NCBI RefSeq assembly: GCF_004004515.1
Contig: NZ_RXOL01000008.1
Location: forward strand, 27,744-91,743
Length of the DNA stretch: 64,000 nucleotides
Source: Croceicoccus ponticola
GTDB lineage: Bacteria > Pseudomonadota > Alphaproteobacteria > Sphingomonadales > Sphingomonadaceae
Direction: 5' to 3'
The notes under the pieces are model-generated. The model ran no database searches and was not told where the DNA came from. It was given only the letters and a program-made list of their open reading frames with translations. Within the stretch, counting starts at the first letter, position 1; each line of letters starts with the position of its first letter. This document shows, one piece after another, positions 8,350 to 16,752 of the stretch. A program made the translations under genes and the position numbers.

Positions 8350-9861
8350 ATGTCCAACCGTTCCACCCAAGTCGCCCACTCCATCCCCATGCGTAGCCGT
8401 TTGGTGGCGCTATCGTCTGCCGCCGCACTTGCATTAGCCGTTGGCGGTTGCGCAGGGACGACCACACCCCCAGTTGTGGCAGGGCAAGCCGCCGGAATGA
8501 CTCCGGAAGAGCGCAAGATCGGCGCCGAGGCCAATCCTCAGTTGATCGCCGAATTCGGCGGTGCCTATACGGGGCCACAGGCGGCCTACGTCGAGCAGGT
8601 TGGCAAGAATATCGCTGTCCAGAGCGGGCTAGGCGATGCTCGCAGCGCGTTTACCGTGACGCTGCTGAATTCGCCGGTTAACAACGCTTTCGCCATCCCC
8701 GGCGGTTATATCTACACGACACGCGAACTCGTTGCCCTGATGGACAACGAAGCCGAACTGGCCGGCGTGCTGGGTCACGAAGTCGGCCACGTAGCCGCGC
8801 GGCACGCGCAGCAACGTCAGAAGGCTGCTCAGCAGAATTCGATCCTCGGTACGGTTGGCGCGGTGCTTTCTGGCGTCCTGTTCGGCAATTCACAGATTGG
8901 CCAGATAGGTCAGCAGCTTGCCATGCAGGGTTCGCAGCTTCTGACGCTGAAATATTCACGTAGCCAGGAAACGCAGGCCGACGATCTTGGCATCGCCTAT
9001 CTATCGAACGCGGGTTACGATCCCAAGGCGATGGCGACCGTGTTGCAGAGCCTTGCGCAGCAGAACGCTCTAGACGGTCGTTTGATGGGCACTTCGAACC
9101 AGGTTCCCGAATGGGCATCGACCCACCCGGATCCAGCCAGCCGCGTCAGCCGCGCGCTTCAGGCGGCGCAGGGCAAAACCGGCAACGTAACCAATAAGGA
9201 TACGTTCCTCACTCGCATCAACGGCATGATGTACGGTGACGATCCTAAGCAGGGCGTTGTCGAAGGCAACACGTTCACCCATCCGGTGTTCGGGTTCGAA
9301 TTCAAAGCGCCGAGCGGCTTTTTCATGATCAACGGTACCAGCGCGGTGTCGATCAGTGGCCAGTCGGGCAAGGGTCAGCTCACCGGAGCGGCGTATAACG
9401 GCAATATGAGCACGTACATCCAGAACGCGTTCAACGCGCTTACCGATGGCAAGCAGCAGATTACGCCTTCTTCGATCCAGACGACGACCGTTAACGGAAT
9501 TCCCGCAAGCTACGGCACCGCGCGGGTCGATAGCGGGAACGGTGCGGTCGACGTGACCGTGTTTGCATACGAGTTCTCGAAGACGCAGGCCTTCCACTTC
9601 GTGACGATCGCACAGGGCGGCAACGCTGCGGTCTTCAATCCCATGTACTCGAGCATGCGCAAGATCTCATCGGCCGAGGCGGCGGCGGTGAAGGCACGAA
9701 AGATCGCGGTTTACACTGTAAAGTCAGGCGACACGCTGCAGTCGATTGCCGGGCGGATGGCCTATTCGAGCAACCAGCTTGAGCGTTTCCTGGTGCTCAA
9801 CTCGCTTGAAAGCAACAGCTCGCTTCAGGCGGGGCAGAAGGTGAAGATCGTCACTTATTGA
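8350..9861 (+). CDS. M48-family metalloprotease lipoprotein with C-terminal LysM domain
   Basis: Predicted envelope zinc protease. The signal peptide ends in the lipobox AVGGC with lipidated Cys34. The HEXXH zinc motif is at 143-147 (GHEVGHVAARHA), followed by the SRSQETQADDLGIAYL stretch holding the third ligand, as in BepA/YfgC-type M48 proteases. After a middle region of unknown fold, residues from about 458 form a LysM peptidoglycan-binding domain (YTVKSGDTLQSIAG to GQKVKI). The ATG at 8350 follows GAGGA; a longer frame from 8086 overlaps accA and is rejected. BepA-type enzymes assist outer-membrane protein quality control; the LysM fusion suggests retention at the cell wall. A strong terminator follows. 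Confidence 0.93.
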   Translation: MSNRSTQVAHSIPMRSRLVALSSAAALALAVGGCAGTTTPPVVAGQAAGMTPEERKIGAEANPQLIAEFGGAYTGPQAAYVEQVGKNIAVQSGLGDARSAFTVTLLNSPVNNAFAIPGGYIYTTRELVALMDNEAELAGVLGHEVGHVAARHAQQRQKAAQQNSILGTVGAVLSGVLFGNSQIGQIGQQLAMQGSQLLTLKYSRSQETQADDLGIAYLSNAGYDPKAMATVLQSLAQQNALDGRLMGTSNQVPEWASTHPDPASRVSRALQAAQGKTGNVTNKDTFLTRINGMMYGDDPKQGVVEGNTFTHPVFGFEFKAPSGFFMINGTSAVSISGQSGKGQLTGAAYNGNMSTYIQNAFNALTDGKQQITPSSIQTTTVNGIPASYGTARVDSGNGAVDVTVFAYEFSKTQAFHFVTIAQGGNAAVFNPMYSSMRKISSAEAAAVKARKIAVYTVKSGDTLQSIAGRMAYSSNQLERFLVLNSLESNSSLQAGQKVKIVTY

Positions 9862-9882
9862 TGTTTCGCCGCTATTGACGTC

Positions 9883-9923
9883 AAAAAGGGCGGGCGTACC
9901 ATCTGGTGCGCCCGCCCTTTTTT
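9883..9923 (+). terminator. Rho-independent terminator after the M48-LysM gene
   Basis: A 13-bp stem (GGGCGGGCGTACC pairing with GGTGCGCCCGCCC through one G-U pair) with loop ATCT is followed by six T and preceded by five A. Confidence 0.95.
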
Positions 9924-9987
9924 CAAATGTTCATCCTAACGTACTTGGGTTCTACGGTGCGCAGATTACGACCACCACGCGCAACGC

Positions 9988-10017
9988 AAAACGGGCGGCA
10001 GTTTCCTGCCGCCCGTT
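9988..10017 (-). terminator. Terminator for the distal Flp pilin gene
   Basis: A perfect 12-bp inverted repeat (AACGGGCGGCAG and CTGCCGCCCGTT) has a 4-nt loop. Read on the minus strand the stem runs into TTTT, and it lies about 25 nt beyond the pilin stop codon. Confidence 0.88.
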
Positions 10018-10043
10018 CGCTCAAGAACGGTAGAACCGATCAA

Positions 10044-10226
10044 TTATGCGGTCGGCGAGTTCGCTGCGACCAGCGAATCTTCAACCGTGCCGAAGGTGTT
10101 GTTCAGCTCGCCGCCAACAGCGGTAAGCGTGGTGATGCAAGCGACGGCGATCAGAGCTGCGATGAGGCCATATTCGATGGCGGTCGCGCCGGATTCGTCA
10201 GCGAGAAGGTTCTTGAAAAACTGCAT
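10044..10226 (-). CDS. flp: Flp/Fap-type pilin (class IVb), copy 1
   Basis: Structural subunit of tight-adherence (Tad) pili. The 60-residue product has the canonical short leader ending DESG, the cleavage site before ATAIEYGLIAALIA, and one hydrophobic helix. AGGAG lies 8 nt before the ATG. A dedicated terminator follows. No tad/cpa assembly genes (ATPase, prepilin peptidase, secretin) occur in this window, so assembly must rely on genes elsewhere. A paralogue sits about 140 bp upstream on the same strand. Confidence 0.95.
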   Translation of the reverse strand: MQFFKNLLADESGATAIEYGLIAALIAVACITTLTAVGGELNNTFGTVEDSLVAANSPTA

Positions 10227-10365
10227 TTTAGGTCTCCTGGTTCAAAAAGTAACTAGCGTATCACCCGGCTCTTTCATGTCTTGGCGAAGATTACTTCGAT
10301 GCCCCCAAGTATTCTGATCGAGCCATTTCATTCCTAGGTAGAAAAACTGAAAAAGAAGTTAACTC

Positions 10366-10551
10366 TCAGCGAGCTTTTTCCATCGCAGTAGCCATACTGT
10401 CGGAAATGCCGGTCCACATGTTGCTGGTTTCGTCCGCGACGCCCTGCAGTCCGGCCAGCATCGCCAGGACAATCAACGCAGCGATCAGGCCATACTCGAT
10501 GGCAGTCGCTCCGCTTTCGTCCTCGCAGAATTTGGCAAGAATGCTGAACAT
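10366..10551 (-). CDS. flp: Flp/Fap-type pilin (class IVb), copy 2
   Basis: A 61-residue Flp pilin with the same core as copy 1 (DESGATAIEYGLIAALI) but a different C-terminus, so the two are diverged paralogues, not a recent duplication. ATG 10551 (MFSILAKFC) is chosen over the longer frame at 10584, because pilin leaders of this type are about 15 residues long and an AAGGAAGG sequence lies upstream. The 140-bp gap to copy 1 and the ribosome-binding site at each gene suggest separate expression. Confidence 0.93.
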   Translation of the reverse strand: MFSILAKFCEDESGATAIEYGLIAALIVLAMLAGLQGVADETSNMWTGISDSMATAMEKAR

Positions 10552-10674
10552 TGTTTCGGGCCTTCCTTCGTGGTCCGTCTTCAAAATCGCCCCAAGAGAT
10601 TAATTTTTAGTTGAGACAGGGACCGAAGTTGCAAAACAATCCGACAAGGGGCGAAAGTTAATGGTCAGCCAACC

Positions 10675-11082
10675 ATGCTAGTCGTTGCAGCAGCACTATT
10701 AGATGGCTCTTCGCGAGTGCTCATGCACCGCCGGCCTTTTGCCAAACACCATGGCGGGCTTTGGGAATTTCCGGGCGGAAAAGTCGATCCCGGAGAGGTT
10801 CCGCAAGATGCACTGAGCCGCGAACTTGCCGAAGAGCTGGGGATTCGGGTCGAGCCGCACCGATTCGCACCTGCTGGATTTGCCACCGGCGCTGCGGTGC
10901 CGGGCGACGATGAACCGCTTGTAATCCTTCTTTACACCTGCCGGCATTGGCACGGCGAGCCTCTTGCTTTGGAAGGTGAAGAGGTGCGTTGGTGCCTCGG
11001 CGCCGATTGCAGCGGTCTCGATCTCGCGCCGCTGGACCGGGAGTTACTCCCTAATTTGAAGCCCTTCGGCATCGATTTGTAA
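10675..11082 (+). CDS. Nudix hydrolase of the MutT (8-oxo-dGTP diphosphatase) type
   Basis: The 135-residue protein is essentially one Nudix fold. The Nudix box runs from GGKVDPGEV to RELAEELGI at about 36-58, with the RELAEE glutamates that bind metal. The N-terminal AAALLDGSSRVLMHRRP and the WEFPGGK junction resemble MutT, which removes oxidised dGTP before replication. Substrate cannot be fixed from sequence, and other nucleoside triphosphates are possible. An ATG at 10661 is out of frame, so 10675 is used although its ribosome-binding site is weak. Confidence 0.88.
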   Translation: MLVVAAALLDGSSRVLMHRRPFAKHHGGLWEFPGGKVDPGEVPQDALSRELAEELGIRVEPHRFAPAGFATGAAVPGDDEPLVILLYTCRHWHGEPLALEGEEVRWCLGADCSGLDLAPLDRELLPNLKPFGIDL

Positions 11083-11151
11083 GAGTTTTGAAATATCGCC
11101 TCAAAGGGGTTGCCAAGGTGCCGACTGCCGCTTAAATGCCGCCCCTCAAGT

Positions 11152-11228
11152 GCGCCCGTAGCTCAGCTGGATAGAGCACCAGACTACGAATCTGGGGGTC
11201 GGACGTTCGAATCGTTCCGGGCGCACCA
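11152..11228 (+). tRNA. tRNA-Arg (anticodon ACG)
   Basis: A 77-nt cloverleaf with encoded CCA: acceptor GCGCCCG pairs with CGGGCGC, D-arm GCTC/GAGC, anticodon stem CCAGA/TCTGG around loop CTACGAA, and T-loop TTCGAAT. Anticodon ACG at 11186-11188 is normally edited to ICG and reads CGU/CGC/CGA. Confidence 0.98.
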
Positions 11229-11230
11229 AA

Positions 11231-11274
11231 CACATCGCCCCGTTCACCATTGGTGAGCGGGGCGATGTGTTTTT
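11231..11274 (+). terminator. Terminator after tRNA-Arg
   Basis: An 18-bp inverted repeat (CACATCGCCCCGTTCACC pairs with the downstream arm through one wobble pair) with a 3-nt loop is followed by TTTTT. It begins 3 nt after the tRNA CCA end. Confidence 0.95.
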
Positions 11275-11474
11275 GGGCTTTGCAGGTGGCCGAGATGCCG
11301 AAATCTGGCGCGTGCACGTAAGTTCCGTTCTTCAGCTAACGGCATCGCACCAGCACCCTCGCACAAATCGCTCCCTCGTGACCCTTTGCACTGTCTTATC
11401 GACGAATGGGGTCGGAACCTCAGCGCATCCCACCGGTTTCTCCTCCAAACAGACATCATACGCGGGAGCATTCC

Positions 11475-11966
11475 ATGGCCGATACTTCGGGCATTTTCGA
11501 TCGACTCAAGGAAGACCACGACAAACATCGCAAGCTGCTTGCCAAGATGGCCAAGACCGAAGGGGCGAGCGATGAGCGCGAATCGCTGCTTGAGCAATTC
11601 ACGATCGAAGTGAAGAGCCATGCTGCCGCCGAGGAGCAGGCGCTTTATTCGACCATGATGCGCAAGCCCGAAACCACGAGCGACACGCGCCATTCGGTAT
11701 CGGAGCACCACGAGATCGAGGAAATGCTGAACGACCTGGCCGCCACGGACATGAGTTCGAGCGCATGGCTTTCCAAATTCAAGGACTTGCGCCACGAATA
11801 CGAGCATCACATCGACGAAGAAGAGGAAGAGCACTTCCCCGAGTTCGAAAAGCACCTAACCGATGCCGATTTAGATCACATGCGATCGGTGTTCGAACGG
11901 CGGAAGCAGGCTGAACTCGGCGAGCAGGAAGTGACGCCGGAAAAGATGGAAGATGCGAAGGAATAA
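11475..11966 (+). CDS. Hemerythrin HHE-domain protein
   Basis: A 163-residue, strongly charged helical protein. Iron-ligand candidates fit the HHE pattern: HDKH near the N-terminus, then HAAAEEQ, SEHHEIEEML and HEYEHHIDEEEEEHFPEFE. Such proteins bind a di-iron centre and act in oxygen, nitric-oxide or iron handling. The ATG at 11475 follows GGGAG; in-frame starts further upstream read through non-conserved sequence. The gene is preceded by about 200 bp of non-coding DNA after the tRNA terminator and is followed 61 bp later by the phospholipase D gene. Confidence 0.92.
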   Translation: MADTSGIFDRLKEDHDKHRKLLAKMAKTEGASDERESLLEQFTIEVKSHAAAEEQALYSTMMRKPETTSDTRHSVSEHHEIEEMLNDLAATDMSSSAWLSKFKDLRHEYEHHIDEEEEEHFPEFEKHLTDADLDHMRSVFERRKQAELGEQEVTPEKMEDAKE

Positions 11967-12027
11967 GCTACGTAAAGTATAAACGACTTGGCGTGATCGG
12001 AAGCCGGTCACGCCGACAGGAGATTGC

Positions 12028-13569
12028 ATGACGGACGAAACGGTCGGCCCTGACGAAACGGGCGACCTGGCACAAGAGACCAAAAAGGGCCCCGGGTCGG
12101 CGTTTGCACAAAGCGTTGAATCCGGGGTCTGGCGTTACGAACATGCCGAACGTGCGCATGTCGTCGTCGACGCTGCCGATTATTTCAGCATCATGCAAAC
12201 CACCATGATGAATGCGAAAAAGCGCATTTTCCTGATCGGCTGGGATTTCGACACGCGCATTGCACTCGGTCGCGGTCGCAGGTGGTGGGAAGTGCTGCCA
12301 AGGCACCGCCCTCCGCGCAGGCTTGGCCGCTTCATCGTGTGGCTCGTGAACCGCAATCCCGACCTCGAAGTCTATATCCTGAAATGGAATTTCGCGGCGG
12401 CCAAGCTTTTCTTCCGCGGTTCGATGTTCATCGACCTTTGGCGCTGGTTTCGGCATTCGCGCATCCATTTCAAGCTTGATGCGGCGCATCCGTTCGGTTG
12501 CAGCCACCACCAGAAGATCGTGATCATTGATGATCGGTTTGCCGTTTGCGGCGGGATCGACATGACCGCGGACCGGTGGGACACGCGCGAACACCTCGAC
12601 GTGGAACGCCTGCGCCGCGAACCGGGCGGCGGCAGCTACATGCCGTGGCACGACATGACGATGCTGGTCGAGGGCGAAGCCGCAAAAGCGCTGGACGAAC
12701 TGGGCCGCAAGCGTTGGAATATCGCGGGCGGTCGCGACCTCGATCGCGTGCCGGACCAGCCCCACAGTGTATGGCCCGATCATGTCGAGGCTGATTTCGA
12801 CAATGTCGAACTCGGCATCGCGCGAACCCGCGCCGCCTATGACGAGAACGACGAAATCCGGGAAATCGAGGAATTGTTCGTCCGCCTTATCAAGGGCGCC
12901 AAGCGGTTCATCTATGCCGAAAGCCAATATTTCGCCTCTCGCAAGATTGGCGAGGCCGTGGCGGCCCGGATGGCAGAGGATGACCCGCCGGAAATCGTAC
13001 TGGTCAATCCGCTGACGGCCGACGGCTGGCTGGAGCAACAGGCGATGGATACGGCACGTGCCCGCTTGCTCAAATCAATCGGCAAGGTCGACAAGAAAGG
13101 CCGCTTCCGCATTTATATCCCGCGGACGACCGATGGGCAGCCGATATACGTTCATGCCAAGCTGATGATCGTCGATGACGAAGTCATGAAGATCGGTTCG
13201 GCGAACATGAACAACCGTTCGCTGGGCCTCGATTCCGAATGCGACATGCTGCTCGATGCCAATCGCGCCGGTAACGAGGATTCGGTGGCAAGCATCCGCC
13301 GACTGCGGCATTCCCTGCTGGCCGAACATTGCGGGCTGGAGGAGGACGAAGTCGGTGCGTTGATCGAACGTTATGGTTCGATGCACGCGATGATCCAGCA
13401 GCATCCGCAACCGCAACGCACGTTGAAGTTGTTCGAAGTTCCGGACCTGACCGACATGGAAAAGACGGTTGCCGATCAGGAACTGCTCGATCCAGAAAGC
13501 GCGGAGGACATGTTCGAACCGCTCAGCAAACGTCGCGGGCTGTTGCGGCGATTGCGTCGCCTGCGCTGA
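12028..13569 (+). CDS. Phospholipase D / cardiolipin synthase-like protein
   Basis: A 513-residue member of the PLD superfamily with two HxKxxxxD motifs. Motif 1 is HHQKIVIID at about 160-168 followed by GGIDMTADRWD. Motif 2 is HAKLMIVDD at about 376-384 followed by IGSANMNNRS. Together these form one active site using a phospho-histidine intermediate. There is no signal peptide or clear membrane anchor, unlike classical ClsA, so a phospholipase D or transphosphatidylase is as likely as cardiolipin synthase. The C-terminus ends in a very basic LRRLRRLR, which may contact acidic membranes. GGAG precedes the ATG. Confidence 0.9.
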   Translation: MTDETVGPDETGDLAQETKKGPGSAFAQSVESGVWRYEHAERAHVVVDAADYFSIMQTTMMNAKKRIFLIGWDFDTRIALGRGRRWWEVLPRHRPPRRLGRFIVWLVNRNPDLEVYILKWNFAAAKLFFRGSMFIDLWRWFRHSRIHFKLDAAHPFGCSHHQKIVIIDDRFAVCGGIDMTADRWDTREHLDVERLRREPGGGSYMPWHDMTMLVEGEAAKALDELGRKRWNIAGGRDLDRVPDQPHSVWPDHVEADFDNVELGIARTRAAYDENDEIREIEELFVRLIKGAKRFIYAESQYFASRKIGEAVAARMAEDDPPEIVLVNPLTADGWLEQQAMDTARARLLKSIGKVDKKGRFRIYIPRTTDGQPIYVHAKLMIVDDEVMKIGSANMNNRSLGLDSECDMLLDANRAGNEDSVASIRRLRHSLLAEHCGLEEDEVGALIERYGSMHAMIQQHPQPQRTLKLFEVPDLTDMEKTVADQELLDPESAEDMFEPLSKRRGLLRRLRRLR

Positions 13570-13571
13570 AA

Positions 13572-14471
13572 TCAGCCTGCGCGGAGTTCCATGGCCAGTA
13601 GCCGGAATTCGTCGCCGCGCGGGCTGCCCTTGCGCCAAACCAGGGCGATCTCGCGGCTCGCATTGTCTGATTTGAGCGGGCGGGCAACCACGTCGGTGCC
13701 GTTGAGAATGCCGGCATCGAGCGCCATCTTTGGCAGCATCGTCACCCCCAGCCCGTTGTCGACCATCTGCACCAGCGTATGGAGCGATGTGCCGATCATC
13801 GTGGCGCTGGCCCGCATTTCCGGCCTGTTGCAGGCGGCAAGTGCGTGCTCCTTCAGGCAGTGGCCGTCTTCGAGCAACAGCAGCCGCCCTTCATCGATCA
13901 TTGATGGTGGCACTTCGTCTGGTGGATCGCGCGGATCGTCTTTTGGAAAGGCGACATAAAGCGCGTCTGTGCCGATCGTTTCCGATTCGATCTCGCCGGT
14001 AGCGAAGGGAAGGGCAAGCAGTACGCAGTCTGCCCGCCCGTGATGCAGCGATTCGAGCGCGTCGCTGCTCGGCTCTTCGCGCAGGAACAGTTTCAGCTTG
14101 GGCCGTTCCTTGCGCAAGCGCGGCAGGATGCGCGGCAGCAGGAACGGCGCGATGGTCGGGATCACGCTCATCCGCAATTCACCGCACAAAGGCTGACCGG
14201 CAGACTGGACGAGGTCCGACAGTTCTTCAGCCTCGCGCAGCAGGCGATGCGCCTTGGCGACGACTTGTTCGCCCAGCGGCGTGAAGCGAACCACGCGGCG
14301 CGTTCGTTCGACCAACGTCACGCCCAGCAGCGATTCCAGTTCGCGAATCCCCGCCGAAAGAGTCGATTGCGATACGAAACACGATTCGGCGGCGCGGCCG
14401 AAATGCCCATGCTCGTGCAGGGCGATGAGGTATTGCAGTTGCTTGATCGTCGGGAGGTAGGACGCGCTCAC
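13572..14471 (-). CDS. oxyR: LysR-family peroxide sensor OxyR
   Basis: A 299-residue LysR regulator. The winged helix-turn-helix is at about 5-65 (FGRAAESCFVSQSTLSAGI). The effector domain carries Cys205 and Cys214 in EDGHCLKEHALAAC, the same nine-residue spacing as the Cys199-Cys208 redox pair of E. coli OxyR, and the surrounding residues match that family. It should therefore sense hydrogen peroxide by disulfide formation and activate peroxide-defence genes. No catalase or peroxiredoxin gene is adjacent. Its ATG overlaps the rnd stop codon (ATGA), so it is the downstream gene of an rnd-oxyR operon. Confidence 0.93.
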   Translation of the reverse strand: MSASYLPTIKQLQYLIALHEHGHFGRAAESCFVSQSTLSAGIRELESLLGVTLVERTRRVVRFTPLGEQVVAKAHRLLREAEELSDLVQSAGQPLCGELRMSVIPTIAPFLLPRILPRLRKERPKLKLFLREEPSSDALESLHHGRADCVLLALPFATGEIESETIGTDALYVAFPKDDPRDPPDEVPPSMIDEGRLLLLEDGHCLKEHALAACNRPEMRASATMIGTSLHTLVQMVDNGLGVTMLPKMALDAGILNGTDVVARPLKSDNASREIALVWRKGSPRGDEFRLLAMELRAG

Positions 14472-15682
14472 GCTTCCTGGTTCTCCGCTTCGTCCTCAGC
14501 CAGTGGCTCGCTCGAATCGAGGACGATCCGCGTCATCTTGAGCCTGCCGTTTTCGACCCCGAAGCCAAGTTTGCCTTCGACGAGTTCAAGCGCATCGCGG
14601 CCAAAGGTTTCGAACCGCCAACCTTCGAGCAGGGGGATATTCTTGCGGACACCAGCAGCCAGCTGCTCCAGATCGTCGGATCGGGCCAGAAGCCGCGCGG
14701 CGACGTCGATTTCACGCGAGCGGATCTTGAGCAACAGCTTGAGCAGATCGGCGACGAGCGCGCCTTCCTTGCCCAGCGGCGCACCACGCTTGCGTTCGAG
14801 CATTTCGTCATCGGGCAGCGCGACCGCTTCGGACAGCGCCTTCATCAAACGTTTGCCGATGTCGTTGTCCTTCCACCCGTTGGATAGCCCTCGCACCTTT
14901 GCAAGGTCGGCCTGCTTCTTCGGCGGATGGCTGGCGAGGTCGGACAGGGTTTCGTCGCGGACGATGCGACCGCGGGGTATGTCCTTATCCTGAGCCTCTG
15001 CCTCTCGCCATGCAGCGAGGGCCTTGAGCCTGCCGAGCACTTGCGGATTGCGGCCCGGCGCGCGGATGCGGTGCCACAGGGTTTCGGGTTCCTGCGCATA
15101 GTTGGCCGGGTCTGCCAGCCGCTCCATTTCCTGATCCAGCCAGACGCCACGTCCGGTCTTGATCAGTTTTTTCAGCATCTTGGGGAAGATGGTCGCTAGG
15201 TGGGTGACATCGCCGACGGCATATTCGAGCTGGCGGTCGGTTAGCGGACGGCGCGACCAGTCGGTGAAACGCGCGCCCTTGTCGATCGGCATGCCAAGCC
15301 ATGCTTCGACGAGGTTCGAATAGCCGATCTGTTCCGACTGGCTGATAGCCATCATCGCGATTTGCGTGTCGAAGATCGGGTGCGGCGTCTTGCCGGTAAG
15401 GTTGTAGATGATCTCCACATCCTGACCACCGGCGTGGAAGACTTTCAGCACGTCTTCGTTATCGGTCAACAGGTCGAGCAGCGGCTTCAGGTCTATGCCG
15501 TGGGCCAGCGGATCTATCGCAGCGGCTTCCTTGCCGTCCGAAATCTGCACGAGGCACAGCAGCGGCCAATAGGTCGATTCGCGCATGAACTCTGTATCCA
15601 CGGCGACGAAGTCGGCGCTGGCGAAACGGTCGCACAGCGCGGCAAGTTCATCGGTGGACGTGATCAGTTCGTGTATTTTCAT
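14468..15682 (-). CDS. rnd: Ribonuclease D
   Basis: 3'-to-5' exoribonuclease that trims tRNA precursors. The DEDD residues are visible: Asp29 and Glu31 in VAVDTEF, Asp in FHAGGQDVEII near residue 87, and YAVGDVTHL with the Tyr/Asp pair near 155. An HRDC domain (LAAWREAEAQDKDIPRGR onward) follows from about 210. The length of 404 residues is normal. It is translationally coupled to oxyR downstream. Confidence 0.96.
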   Translation of the reverse strand: MKIHELITSTDELAALCDRFASADFVAVDTEFMRESTYWPLLCLVQISDGKEAAAIDPLAHGIDLKPLLDLLTDNEDVLKVFHAGGQDVEIIYNLTGKTPHPIFDTQIAMMAISQSEQIGYSNLVEAWLGMPIDKGARFTDWSRRPLTDRQLEYAVGDVTHLATIFPKMLKKLIKTGRGVWLDQEMERLADPANYAQEPETLWHRIRAPGRNPQVLGRLKALAAWREAEAQDKDIPRGRIVRDETLSDLASHPPKKQADLAKVRGLSNGWKDNDIGKRLMKALSEAVALPDDEMLERKRGAPLGKEGALVADLLKLLLKIRSREIDVAARLLARSDDLEQLAAGVRKNIPLLEGWRFETFGRDALELVEGKLGFGVENGRLKMTRIVLDSSEPLAEDEAENQEA

Positions 15683-15779
15683 CGAGTGGGCGCATTAGTC
15701 GACAGAACGCCCGCGTTCAACGTCGCAGTGCGGATCATACCCCGATTTGCAACTTCGCGGCCTCTTCGCGGCCCTTGGT

Positions 15780-16739
15780 TCAGGCCGATCGGCGGAACAG
15801 GCGTCCCAGCAGGCTGGTCGATTTCACCTCTTGGGGCGCGGGTGCGTCCTCTTCGTCGTTCGCGCCGTCCTGCAATTCGCGCACGAAACGATGACGCAGC
15901 GAACGACCCGAAACATGTTCTGTTTCCGGGGTGAAATGATAGCCCGCATTCTGCCGCACCGGGGCAAGCGTCGCCAGCGATGTGAACAGCGTTTCGTCCG
16001 TGTCGCCCGCTTCGGCACGCGCGTCGGTCGCGTCGTCGTACTCGGCGCGGCTGGTGACCGGGGCATCGAAGAACGGATAGGCTTCGTTGCTGCCGCAAAG
16101 CACTGCAATCGGTCGCGGCAAGCCCGATTCTTCGATGGTGTGGGCAATCGCACCATGCAACAGGACCGCCGCGCGCATCGCGGCAAGGCGCGGCGCATCG
16201 TAATCGCCGAGATCGGTCAGCTCGCCACGCTCCATGGGCGTTTTTACCGCAAGATAGGCGCTGTAGAGCGCGTGCAGCCCGGTCACGCCGATATCGTCTT
16301 GCAGATGTTCGTAGCCGCCCTGCCAGCGCGCTCCGGCGCGTCCGTATCCTGCGACGATCGCGGCCCTGTCGCTGGTGGAAAAGGGGAAGACTTCATCGCA
16401 GTAGAAGCTGGTCTCGAGCGCGGGTGCCGCAGCATCGCCCGATGAGTTGTCGCCATCGGCCGCACCGGCAAAATCGATGCTCACCGCGCTGATTGGCTGG
16501 CCGTGGGCGTCGAGCGAATTGATCGTGACAGCAATCGCGGACCAGCCTGTGATTCGCACGTGGTCCGGGTCGATGGCCAGCGCCAGCTTCGCAAGCGGAA
16601 GCTCGGCGATCTCGTTCAGCTTTGTGTCCACCGCGGCGAGCGCCTGGTCTGGCTTCCCCTCGCGCAGCAGTCCTTCGACTTGCGCGCGAAAGCCGCGTTC
16701 CTGATCCTCGTCGGTGAAAAGCTGGCTGGCAAAGACCAT
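15780..16739 (-). CDS. Unknown protein, tandem paralogue A (319 aa)
   Basis: The start at 16739 is preferred to the in-frame TTG at 16745, because GAGG lies 8 nt before it and the N-terminus MVFASQLF then aligns with MFASNIF of the upstream neighbour. The two proteins align along their length: an N-terminal helical region (EGLLREGKPDQALAAVDTKL), TSFYCDEVFPFS mid-protein, WQGGYEHLQDDIGV, PRPIAVLCGSNEAYPFFDAP and a basic C-terminus LLGRLFRRSA. There is no signal peptide, membrane helix or known catalytic motif, so it is probably cytosolic. The C-terminal amphipathic basic segment could bind membranes. Cotranscribed with paralogue B, 13 bp apart. Function unknown. Confidence 0.85.
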   Translation of the reverse strand: MVFASQLFTDEDQERGFRAQVEGLLREGKPDQALAAVDTKLNEIAELPLAKLALAIDPDHVRITGWSAIAVTINSLDAHGQPISAVSIDFAGAADGDNSSGDAAAPALETSFYCDEVFPFSTSDRAAIVAGYGRAGARWQGGYEHLQDDIGVTGLHALYSAYLAVKTPMERGELTDLGDYDAPRLAAMRAAVLLHGAIAHTIEESGLPRPIAVLCGSNEAYPFFDAPVTSRAEYDDATDARAEAGDTDETLFTSLATLAPVRQNAGYHFTPETEHVSGRSLRHRFVRELQDGANDEEDAPAPQEVKSTSLLGRLFRRSA

Positions 16740-16752
16740 GGGCAACCTCGTC

